Notes under the pieces: generated by a model | Seen by the model: the letters and a program-made list of their open reading frames with translations, nothing else | Database searches by the model: none | Told to the model about the DNA's origin: nothing | Origin: Marisa cornuarietis | Lineage: Eukaryota > Mollusca > Gastropoda > Architaenioglossa > Ampullariidae | Assembly: GCA_004794655.1 (NCBI GenBank) | Contig: SMMW01000080.1 | Location: 217,501-281,500, forward strand | Length of the DNA: 64,000 bases | Direction: 5' to 3' | Position numbers and translations under genes: made by a program | Shown: positions 48,307 through 60,300 of the stretch, one piece after another | Layout of the letters: the number at the start of each line of letters is the position of its first letter | Numbering within the stretch: position 1 is the stretch's first letter

Positions 48307-51300
48307 ATGTCAGGACCAAGTGGTAAATCAGTGAAGTCATTTCAACGAGTAAGTTTTGTTTGATCCCAATTTTTTGGATAGATTTTTATATTGATTAAAT
48401 CTAGGCCTGGCACATGGCGCCCCATAATAACGCCTTTCCCCCCTGTATTTTAAATTGATTTTAAGGCATTTACATTCATATGTATACCATTACCAATAAA
48501 GATTTATTGTGATAAGATCAGATGTAACGCAGCATCATCCTCAATTCATCAAGGCTTTTGTTTTCAGATCATTGGACAAAAGAGAATGACCTCTCTTAGT
48601 GTATTTACACAAAATGGAAACTCTCTCCCTGGTGAAAGTAAGTTAATATGTCAATAGGTCCCTATTCTGTTATGAATGCTTTTACTTATCACTTGAATAT
48701 AGAACATTTTCATGTATAAAAACAATCCCTTCAGTATCTGATCTAGTTGCAGTGTCATGTGAGTGGGTCTAAACGCCAGTCCTAGTTATGGCATGTTTCC
48801 TCCAGTATATTGCATGTTGATCAGAATAATGTGTTGGAAAATTAAAACAGCTAAGCTACTGAATACATTGCTGAGATGTTCATGGTGGGTATGAATGCCG
48901 GTACATACGTAGCCTATAAAATAATTTTAATGTGAGATACCCAGTAAATGATAATTGCTCCATTAAAAATATGTATTGTTGGATACCGTATTGGTTGCAC
49001 TGTGTGGATTATGTTAATTTTCAGAGCAAACCACTTTTCTTAAACGTATGAGGGTGGAGTGGAGCAGCTTAGGGGAGGAGGCCAGAAGAGGTTTCCAAAG
49101 GAAAGCTCTCCTGCAAAAGCAGCAGCTTCCTGATACAGAAAAAGAAAAGGCTGCCTACTTGAGGAGGGTATGCAGTGAATTACATAAACTGGTATGTAAC
49201 ATATTAATACAAAACATATGATCTTATGACTGGCTCTGATTATAGTTCATTATACAGTATTTTAGTAACTGCAGGTAATGCTGAAGTGGGAAAAATGACA
49301 TGAAACTGCTTAGTTGTTTTTTTTCCTCTCATTTTCAGACTGAGTTCATGAAGCAGCTGGGGTGGACGTTTTACTTTAAGATATCAACAGGAGAGTCTAC
49401 TATAGAGTCACCAACTGTCCCAGCTGCCATATCAGACCCCATACCCCCCGTCCCTCCCGTCCCGCCCATCCCCCCAAATAATAAGTATGACGAAAGAAGA
49501 AACCTGCGGCGGCGGGTTCAAGAATTATTTAATGGACTGTATTGTGAGTTTGTAGTATTACTGATGATGCTCTTGTTTACTTCATTGGGCTGTATCATGG
49601 TTTCGACATCAGTTACTAAAATACATAAACTAGATTATAGGAAAATCTGATGCCTCCTCTGTCAAAGATTCCTTAACAATAAATAATAGAGATACTTCCC
49701 AACTCCAGGACCTTTGTAAATATATATATATATATATATTTTAACCACTGCTTTTATACATTTTCACCTTTCACTCTCTTTGATATTATGTTATGCTTAT
49801 TACCACTTTTTTTAGTACTTAGTTAATTATTTAACTTATTTTCCCCTGTAAAGGGTGAGAGCTAAATGATAAAAAGCATGTCTTGTTTATTTTACCTCTC
49901 GTAAATAAAGAATTGAATTGTATGTAAGTTGGTAGTATTACTGAAGTTTAACCAGTTCTTCTCTTCTTTTTTTAATTTATTTTTGATTGTAATTGGTTAC
50001 TTTGTTTTCAGGTAAAGCCACAGGAAGGAGCGAAAACTTTCCTTACAAACGACATCAGAGAACACCAGAGCTGGCTGTGACGGGTATGCCACATGGGGTG
50101 CCATTCAGGGAACCTTTCACCTATGGGTTGCCTGCACTGCAGGCAATACTAACTGATAGCAGTCGTATCAAAATGGTACCTCTTCATCCAAGGTGATTCA
50201 CTGTTGCTTTTTGCTGTTCTTGTTGTACCTCAAACTCCCAAGAGCATGAAATTAACATATAGAAATTTTACTTTTTGCCAACGAAATTTTGTGAATTTTA
50301 TTGTTACTGTAATCCTGTGCATTATTTGTTGACAGCACATCAGAACCAACATCAGTTAGCGCAAGTGCTAATGTCAGGTACTGTGAAAGGAAATTATTTG
50401 CATTTGTTCTTCTGTTTTGCATACAATGTAAGACAATAATGTGTCCTTCTTTTATTGATATATTGACCAATAAGTGTTGCACTGTGGTGCAAGATAAAAA
50501 AATTAAATTTCAATTGTTTTGGTGGATGTACATTTTTAATGAACTAAAATATGTATCATGGAATCGTATGAGAAGAAAAAGTTTTATTTCTTTATTTGTT
50601 CAGAGAAGTGCCTTTGTGGGAGGAATTCACTGCTGTTGTCTCCAGCCTTCCTGAAGTTGCCCTGTCCCCACATGATAGTGGAGATATCACTGTTGATGCG
50701 TATGTATTTGTATTTAGTAAAACATTTAACTGTCCAGACTAAAAATGTGCTCAAGATTTTAGTAAAGTATTAACTGGCAGTAATGACATAAGATCCTAAG
50801 GGATCAGGGCAGCTGTTATAGACTGATATGGCTGTTTCATCAAATAACACAACTATAAGAAAATTGCATTTTGAATATACATTGTGAAGTACAATGTTTG
50901 TTTAAAAAAAAAGACAGAAGTTGAATTTTGCAGACCCTAAAAAGCAGTCATCGTTAGTGTTAACAAAATAGAGTCCTGATTGGTCTGGTCAGATTCAGGG
51001 GTCTTTGTTGAGATAAAATATCATGCGTATCTCTGTGGTCCACTTAGTTTTGCTGATGAGTTGTGTATTTAATTTCTGATTTAAATCTCATCAATTTGCA
51101 ATGCTCAGTAAGTACTTCTGAAACTGGAAAACTTTATACCAGCATATTTTGATATGATACTGTCAAAATGTATTAACAATGCTCACCAAATGTTACATTA
51201 CATTCTGTATAGCATGTTAATAATAGACTTGCCAGTTGTCTGAGTTGCAAAGAACAAGCACTCACAAGTTTGCAAATATGAACAAATTTTTTCGGTAGTG

Positions 51301-54300
51301 AAAAATGCTGATTAGTGTGATTGTATGCCAAGTGGCCCGTCTCTAAAATTGTTGCTTCCATAGCTCCAATACGGGCAGGTACTGTCAGACTTCGAACTGG
51401 TCAGAGTTACTGATATTATGTCCTGCCTGCGGAACATCTCACAGCCTTCTGCCAGCTTAATTTTAAAGTGGAATCTCCAGCTGTTGAAAGAGACTGGCTG
51501 TGTGTGATTAGCCACACCTTGAAAGAGTATAATGCTGTCTCCAGTGCATGTTGCTGTTTTTACAAAACTATGCTTTCTTTCTCACTCGCTGCAGACAACA
51601 CTTGACCTCATTCTCACTTTGATGTGATACATTCTGCTGAAAGCTGTCCTCTGTCTGACCCCTTCCTTTCCTGAGCACACAGTGAGGATTGGTTGTTCTG
51701 GGGTCAGATCTCGTCTTGTCTTCTTTCTCTGTAGGTGGCATATATTTACAGGGCTGACTGCTTGGTCGTGTTATAGCCTTAATAGCTGACCACGTAAAAC
51801 ACCAATTTCCCCCCCCCCCTTTCCCTTGCACTATTCATAGTCAGAAGCTGGGTTGGTGACGTGTAAATTTATTGACACATAAAAGCTGTCAGTGTCAATG
51901 TTAATATAGTTTCAGTTGATCTGTTCATACTCAGAAGAGATCATGGTAATTAGATACTGTAGAACACAATATTTATGAAAGAAGACAGCAGTGAAAGCAG
52001 TCATTGTCACTGCTAACAATATAGGACTGGTCTGTTCAAATTGAGAATTGATTGCTGAGAAGATTACATGTATTACTTTATTGGTCAGTCAGTTTTATGT
52101 TTACAAAGGAATCATATTTTTTTCTGATATAAATGTTACTGTTTTGCAGTGCTGAAGAAGTACTTCTAAAACAGGAGCACTCTTTGTGAGTATATTTATT
52201 ACAATACACTGTTTAGAAAAAAAACCCAATATTTGTAAAAGACAGCACTGTGGTATTACTAACCCCAAAACAGCAGTCATTGTTAACACTTGGAGTCCAG
52301 GCCTTGAACTTTTATTGTGATACCCAGGTATGCACAGATTTGAAGTATTTTCAAATAATCTTCAAAAAATAAACTAAACATGAAAGAAAGATAAATACAA
52401 ATTCTAATTTAAGTTCAAATTTAAGAGAACAAAAACTGCACCTACCTCATTCCATTGTAAAACTGCATTTTCTTGTAAATCCAAAGAAATTTAAGTATTT
52501 AGGCTTACGCACAATTTATTATCACTGCGACGGTTAGTTGTGTATTCAGTGGATTTTAATGGTTACACACCATGTAGAAATGAATAAACATAATTCAGGG
52601 CTTCTGCTAAGGCTAAATTCTTTGGGGTCCCAGGGACCCCTTCTTCAGATTTCTAGGGGGTCCCAGGCTAACTCTAAGGGGTCCCTTTACAATGTGAAAA
52701 AAAATCACAGGTACTAGATGGAACAGGGCATGATGATGTGGGTTCACGATCTTCATTATCTTGCTGTTTGTCTTCATCCTAACTTTCTTCCCGTTTCTGA
52801 GAGGATTATTTTAACCACGCTGTTAACGACATCTTGGAAATAGGTTAATGCGTACTGTACGCAATTTTTTGCGTTAGCAGAAGCCCTGTAATTTATGATC
52901 ATCATCATGAAGAACACCTTCAAATTACAGTTTTCTTGTTCCTATGTTAAGGGATCTAACTCTTCGAATGTGATTCACCCAGCTAAATGACTAGATTTTA
53001 TTGTTTACATAGTTTTTCAATTAAAATTATTGAATATGATGGACATGGGGAGGGGGGCAGCCTGGTCTTAATAGTTGCTGTAGTGGCTGGAAATATTTGT
53101 CCATTCCATGCTCAAAGAGCGAAAGTAAACAATATCAGGTCCTGATTGGGCTCTCAACTTAAAAGTAGCTTCTGAGACATTATTCTCTATATTGCAAATG
53201 GAAAGCTGAGTGGTTAGAGGAGCAACATTTGAAGTGAAAGGTATGCTTGCTCGATACCTATGTGGTGCAGTAATCTTTCCCAGTCAACCCAACTGTCAGG
53301 AATAGGTACCTGACTCCACAGAAGGTTGGGGAAGGTGAGGTATTGATGGAGAGATGAACACCACCCACGCATAAAGCTGGCTCCTAGAAAACTAAGATCT
53401 CTAACACTTCACTCCCCTATGAACTTAGGGGAGTTTGTTGAAGTGATGGTTAATGCCTGTAGCCACTCCAGTGAAGGTTGGCTATCCTGGGTTCAGCTCT
53501 CGTCTCGGGCACGCTGTTCTTTCTCTGCATGCAGCATCTGTTTACAGGGGTGGCTGCCTTGGCATGATATAGCCTTAGTTGCTGGCTTATAGTACAACAC
53601 CAATCCCCCATTCCCCCTTAGCAACTTTAATCCTTTCGTTCCGTCCCTGGCAAATTCGCCAGGGGCTTTTTCTATTTTTTTTGTTTTAAAATGCGTTGTT
53701 TCGGATAAAAAAAATTAGTGAATTTGATAGTTGATTCATTTTTCTATCGATTTTTTTCATGTCGTAGTTTTACGTTTGACAGTAATTTTCTGCATTTTCC
53801 CACGGTACCTGTCTTTCTTCTACCTCTTTAAGTTAATTTTTTATGATTTTTTGAAAAAGGGGTAAATACATCCGTCCAAGGGGGTCAAACCGCCGCTTAG
53901 CCTACCGTAACCAGAGACGAAACGAAAGGATTAAAAAGTTAGGAGATTACCTTTACTTTTACCTTTTTATAACTCTATGGCTTGCTCAGTTTCATGCTAA
54001 ATTTACTGAAGAACCATGTGCTTAATTTCTTATATGAATGTCATTGATGTGCAGTGTTGAAGCATTTCTGAAGCAGGAACATGATGGAGACGTACCTCTA
54101 AAACAGGAACACCGTATGTGAGTATACTTTATGACAATAGATTGTAAACCACACGTTTGTGAAACAAGAAGTGAAATTTTATGGACAAAAAAAAGCAGCC
54201 ATTGTCAGTATTAGCAAAATTGGGTCCCAGTTGGTCAAACTCTAAAGTGGTCACTGAAACAAAATGTAATGGTAATGCATAGTTCATTTGCCTACTCAAT

Positions 54301-57300
54301 TTCATGCCATATTTACGGAACAGAATGATGTATTTAATTTTCTAATACACGTCATTTTTGTGCAGTGCGGAAGAACTGCGTCTGAAACAGGAACAGTCTA
54401 TGTGAGTATATTGTATTACAGCATACTTCTGAAAACAAAATAGTCATTGTTAATAGACTATATAGAGTCTCAATAGCTCTGTTCAAACTTAGAATTTGTC
54501 ACTGTGACATTATCTCTTGCTGAACTCTGTTGCTCATTTCTTTTCATTCCAAATTAATGAATTAATTAATTTATCATATAACTCTCACTGGTGTGCAGTG
54601 CTGAAGGAGTACTTCTGAAATCCGAACACGTTAAGTGAGTATATTTTATTACAGCATACTTATGGACACAAAATAACATCGTCAGTGTGAACCATACAGA
54701 GTCTCCTAATAGCTCTGCTTAAACTTAGAACTTGTCACTGTGACAACATATACTGAACTCTATTGCTCATTTCCTTTCATGCCAAATTAATGAAGACTCA
54801 AGTTTTTTATTATTGGTGTGGAGTGCTGAAGGAGTATTTCTGAAGCAGGAACACTATGTGAATATATTATGGTACAACTAGATCATAATTTTTGTGAAAG
54901 GAGATAGTGGAATTTTATTACCCCCCAAATCCGTCAGTGTGGTACTTGTATAACAATACAAGAGTCCCAGTTGGTCTGCTCATGCTGGTACTTCTGAAGG
55001 ATCACTTGAAGGGATCACTGTGTCAAAATTACACGTGGACAGGTATAGCAACACACGGTTCCATACTTGCATCATTCAAAAGTCTAGTCAGTTTCATGCC
55101 ACATTCACTGGAGAATCAAGTACTTTTTTTTGTTTACAGTGCTGAAAAAGTACTTCTTAAACAGGAACATTCTATGTGAAAATATTTTTTATAACAATAC
55201 ATTGTAGAGCACAAGGTTGGCATCACCATCACCATTACCATCCTAAATAAAAGGCACAAGGACTTGTAGGCCTATCTCATAAAACCTGGCATCTTTCTCA
55301 GGAGGTTCATGTCTATGTGTGAGATGGTGTAGATGTGTGTGTCTGTGTGTGTTGAATGCCATGTATGAAAATGCACGTTTATGTGTGTGTATATATGCTG
55401 TATAATATTGTATGCATGTAATGACTGTGAGCCAAAGAAAGATTTCTGTCTTGGACTATATCTTGTACAGACAATAAAGATTGATTTGATTTGGAAAAAA
55501 AAGTGGAAGTTTATGGACACATAAAAGCACTCATTGTCAATGTTAATTGAGGGTCCTGACTGCTCTGTTAAAACTTGGAAGTGGTCGTTGAGATGAGATC
55601 TCTTGCACAACTTTATTATTCTTTCAAAATTTTCTGAAGAATTGTGTATTTCTTGTATTTCATTTCTGATTTAAATGTCATTGGTGTGCAGAGCTGAAGA
55701 GATACCTCTGAACGCAGGAACATGCTGTGTAAGTGCATTTTGTTAGAATACATTGTAGAATAAAACATGAAAAAAGACAGCATCAAGATTCTGGCTGATT
55801 CAAAAAGCAGTCATTGTCATTATGAACAGTAAAGGACCCCAATTAGTCTGTTTAAACTTGGAAGTGTTGTTGCAGTAAGATTTCATGCTTAACTCTATTG
55901 CCAATTTAGTCTCATGCCACGTTTACTGAAGAATAATATATTTTATTTCTGTCAAAATTGTCATTGGAGTGAATTTTCACTGATCAACATCCTGGGGAAA
56001 ACTGGGCATTTTTAATTAAGTGTCCAAATTCAGTTTAGTGAATGGTATTAATAGCTTTGTTTTCTGTTTCTTGTGGTGTTGCCAGAAAAGACCAAGAGTT
56101 GGTGACCAGCATTATGGACCTTAGTAAGTTTTCTAATTCAATGTCCAAATCAAAACTGAACTGAAATGAAAATTTATCATCAGTTGTCAAGAGCAGTGGT
56201 TGTACTATCTGAGATTGCTGTGGAAGTTTGGCATATCTAACAAACTCATTGTGTGCTTTGATTATTATGCAGTTTCTCAATTGTAATCTAGAAAAATAGT
56301 GCAAATGCTCACTGAGAAGTATCAGCTAGAATGTAATGTCATACCAGCATCTACGATTGCTGGCTGCGAATTTCAGTCTGCTGCTTATGATAAAGACGAC
56401 TAGCAGGATTCAATCGAGCTTTTTTTCTGAAGCATGACATTGACTGGTGACAGTGACAATTGAGTAAATATTCCCACCACCAACTGATTCAATGTATGTG
56501 TGCTGCACAAAAACAAAATCCTTGTGCATATATGGTAATAAGAAATTATCATCTCTTTATCTCTGCTCAGTGAGGTGAAAAAAATGGAAATTTCGCCACC
56601 AGGACCAAAGGTCATTGCTGCTCCACCTCCCCAGGAGAGTACAGATGTTCCTGTTAATGTGTATGTATTATTGACATGACCTTGATCAGTCTAGACTAAG
56701 AATACCTCAATTCTAGCAAAATTACAACAGCTTTCAGTGTTAACAATGGTCATGTTGACTACATTTGATATTTTCTCTATTTGCACTCAGATGTACAAAT
56801 GTCCAAATCAAGACTGAACTGAAATGAAAATTTTATCATTTGTAAAGAGCAGTGGTTGTACTGAGATTGCTGTGGAAGTTTGGCATATCTAGCAAACTCA
56901 TTGTGTGCTTTGATTATTATGCAGTTTCTCAATTGTAATCTAGAAAAATAGTGCAAATGCTCACTGAGAAGTATAATAATAATAATAGTGAAGATTTTTA
57001 TAGCTCATATTCACACTCATACAGAGCATGCTCTTAGCGCTTAAAACGAGGAAGAGACGTGGACTAAGTAGATACAGAACAAAGGGAACGAAAGAAAACG
57101 ACAGTACTGACAAAACAGAAAACAAAAGGCATCAAGTAACAGGAACAGAAAAATATAGTGATTCTGCCGAGAAAGATGGGTAAAGTAGCAAGAGGGAAGG
57201 GGGCGGGGTTAAGAAGGACTAGCATTGTGTGAACTGTGTTAGGAGTAATGCTCAAGGAAGAGGTGCGTTTTCAGTGCAGATTTGAAAGATTCATTTGTAG

Positions 57301-60300
57301 GAAGGTGGCGGATATGGAAAGGAAGAGAGTTCCATTGTTTTGCAGCACAGTAGCCAAAAGTCCTGTGACCATATGTTGTTCTGGTGACAGGAACAGTTAG
57401 GATACGGTCGTCAGACGAAGAGCGGAGTTGTCTGGACGGAGAGTAAGGGATGAGAAGTTCAGAGAAATAGTCAGGACAGGAGCCAGCAAAGAAATTAAAA
57501 CACAGCACAGACAGTTTGTACTGAATGCGAGAACGAATGGGTAGCCAGTTTAGCAAACGAAGGAGAGGAGTGACTTGGTCCCGTTTCGTGGCTCTAAGCA
57601 CCAGACGCGCAGCAGAGTTCTGTACTCTCTGGAGTCTTTGAATGAGGTAGTCAGGGCAGCCTGCCAGCAAGGAGTTGCAGTAGTCAAGTCGAGAAAGAAC
57701 AAACGCACAGACAAGAGTGTTGGTAGCGCGTGTAGTGAGAAAGTGACGGATAGCACTGATCTTACGAGCCTCATAATAGGCAGACCGACAGCTGCTACAT
57801 GTCTATCGAGCGTCATGTCATCAGTGACAATAAATCCCAGACTCCTAACGGATGACGTGAAGGTGATGTTGCTGTCGCCCACCTTGACATGATTGGGCAG
57901 ACTGACGAGTGAAGGTTGATGTCTTCTTCTATGGCACAAGAGGGCTTCCGTTTTATCATCATTTAGTTTAAGCTTGTTTTTTACCATCCAGCCCTTGACA
58001 TCGCTGATACAAGCTTCTATAGAGCTAATAGCAGAGGGAGACTCAGCCGGTGGAGTGGAACAGTAAAGCTGCATGTCATCAGCATAGGATTGATGAGAAA
58101 CCTGGTGAGACCGGATGAATGATGAAAGTGGCTTAGTATACAGGATAAACAGAACTGGGACAAGTACTGAGCCTTGGGGAACACCACAGAAAAGTGAAGC
58201 AGGGCGAGATATCTGACCATCAACTAACACAGTCTGGGTCCTATCAGTGAGATAGGAGTTGAACCATGAGAGCGCAGGTCCAGAAATCCCGTAGAGGGTG
58301 TGGAGTCTGTGAAGAAGCAGAGAGTGGTCTATAGTGTCAAATGCAGCAGACAGGTCCAGTAGGGTTAATGGAGAGACATCACCACTGTCAAGAGCAGATA
58401 ATATGTCTAGTGTTACTGTAATAAGAGTGGTCTCGGTGCTGTGGAAAGGTCTATATGCCGACTGAGCTTGTGGGATAAGATGGTGCTCTTGTAAGTATGC
58501 CCAGAGCTGTGTCAAAACTATTTTCTCTATGATCTTAGAGAGAAAAGACAAGTTGGAAACTGGACGGTAGTTGTTCAGGACATTGACGTCAAGCGTGGAT
58601 TTCTTTAGAAGTGGCCTCACCGCCGCATTTTTGAACAAAGATGGGAAAACATCTGACGACAGGCTGACATTTACAATATTCGTGATGGCAGGAAGTAGAG
58701 TATCTAGGCACTCGAGCAGAAGGCTTGTGGGCATTGGATCTAACTCGCAAGTTGTTGGTTTAGCTTTTAGAATAACCGCTTTCACATCGGTCTCAGAGAC
58801 TGGTAGGAACTTGGTCATGGAGCATCCTGGGAGGACATCACAGGAGATGCTGTCAAGCGCCGACACAGAGTCTAAAGATGATCGGATGTCTGATATCTTG
58901 CTGGTGAAATAATCACTAAAAACTTGCGGCAGCAATGAAGCAGGGTAGGCAGTAGGCAGTGGTGTTGCTGTCTTAGATCCAGTCATTTGAGTGCAAATGG
59001 CAAAGAGCTTTTTGGAGGAGGGGCAGTTAATTATTTGGCCCTGAAGATATGATGCTTTAGCCGCATAAATGCATTTTGCAACGCTTCGCTTTGCGGCATT
59101 ATAAATTTCTTTGTGGATGGCGAGTCCAGTCTTCCGCCAAACACGTTCAGCTCGCCGGCGCATGCGCTTCAGGTCACGGAGTTTGACGCGGATCTGTGAA
59201 TACCAAGGCGCACATTTAGACTGGCGCATCAGACGTCGAGACACTGGGGCATGGTCATCAACTACTCTACGCAAAACACAGTCAAGTTGCTCGGCAGAGG
59301 GTGGTTGGAGGAGCCCCATCTGCAGCTGTGCTTTGAATGCTAGTCTATCCACATTTTGTAATGACCGAGTGGGTCTGAAAACTGTCGCCGATGATGGGCA
59401 TTTGCGCTCCAGTTCGATTAGTACTGAGTAGTGGTCAGATGAGAGATCATGGGAAACATCAACTGACTGGACTAAGTGGTCATCAGGTCGATGTATGACC
59501 CAGTCCAGGATGTGATCTCTTTTGTAAGTTGGTTGCGACACGGACTGGACAAAACGAAAGGTGTGCAGCATTTCGGACAGTTTGACAGTGTCAGGGTGAG
59601 AACTGTTGTCGAAGTGTACATTAACATCTCCGAGGAGAATTGCGGGTCCAATTAGTGTATTGCTATAATCCAAGAGATCATGGAATTCTGAGAAAAATGA
59701 AGAGGCTGTAAGTTTGTTCCTGGCGCTAGGAGGAGGTCTGTAGATGGAGAGCAGGTGCATCGAGCAATGAGGAGCCGAAGAGGAGACTTGTACAAATTCA
59801 AAAGACGTGTGAGGGAACGATACAGCAGTAGTAAAAGACAGGTACTTGGCAAGTGATGATCTGTAGATTATAGCAATACCACCACCACGTGTAGGGCGGG
59901 GGAAAGATTTCAGGCAGTAGCCCACTGGAGTAAGATCGACACACACGCTCTCGTCGCCATGTTGTTTAAGCCACGTCTCAGTGATGATGAAAATATCAAG
60001 GCGGCGGCCTGTGACAAATTCTACGATTTCAGCTCGCTTCAGTGACTGTTGTGCAGACGATACAGACTGGGCGTTGAAAAGCCCAACGTGGAGGCGAGTG
60101 TTCAGTTGTCGTGTGCAGGAAACTTGGCAGTCTCCTGTTCTCAGACGACCATGTATCAGCTTGAATGTAATGTCACACCAGCATCTACGATTGGTGGCTG
60201 CGAATTTCAGTCTGCTGCTTATGATAAAGATGAGGACTAGCAGGATTTGATCAAATTTTTTTTCTGAAGCATGACTGGTGACAGTGACAATTGAGTAAAT

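Larger units (their letters stand above)
50900..55730 (+). repeat. tandem intron+microexon units of gene 3
   Basis: Each unit carries shared intron text ('gcagtcattgtcagtgttaa', 'gtcctgattggtctgttcaa', 'tttcatgccaaatttactga', 'tgatttaaatgtcat', 'ggtgtgcag') and a microexon. Intact members: 52150-52185, 54366-54401, 54599-54634, 55140-55175 (weak donor GTGAAA), and the longer 54055-54117, which holds two motifs in 63 nt. Decayed: about 51103 (acceptor lost) and 54824-54857 (34 nt, acceptor GGAG, donor GTGAAT). 55692-55728 is the 37-nt variant. Encoded units: AEEVLLKQEHS, VEAFLKQEHD, GDVPLKQEHR, AEELRLKQEQS, AEGVLLKSEHV, AEKVLLKQEHS. Transposons have since invaded the largest intron (52186-54054). 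Confidence 0.8.
55278..56760 (+). repeat. gene 3 exon cassette, copy A
   Basis: Holds the 37-nt exon (55692-55728), 38-nt exon (56086-56123) and 90-nt exon (56571-56660). The 37-nt exon enters in phase 2 and leaves in phase 0; the 38-nt exon restores phase 2; the 90-nt exon is phase 2 to 2. Encoded: AEEIPLNAGTCC, KRPRVGDQHYGP, and EVKKMEISPPGPKV followed by a Pro-rich QESTDVPVNV end. Near the start lies an inserted repeat with a TTGATTTGATTTGG tail (55283-55496). Confidence 0.75.

Noticed and set aside
56086..56123. Reading the 38-nt exon in phase 2 (giving KDQELVTSIMDL)
   Set aside because: That reading leaves phase 1, and the next exon then stops after two codons. The phase-0 reading after the 37-nt exon continues openly in both copies.
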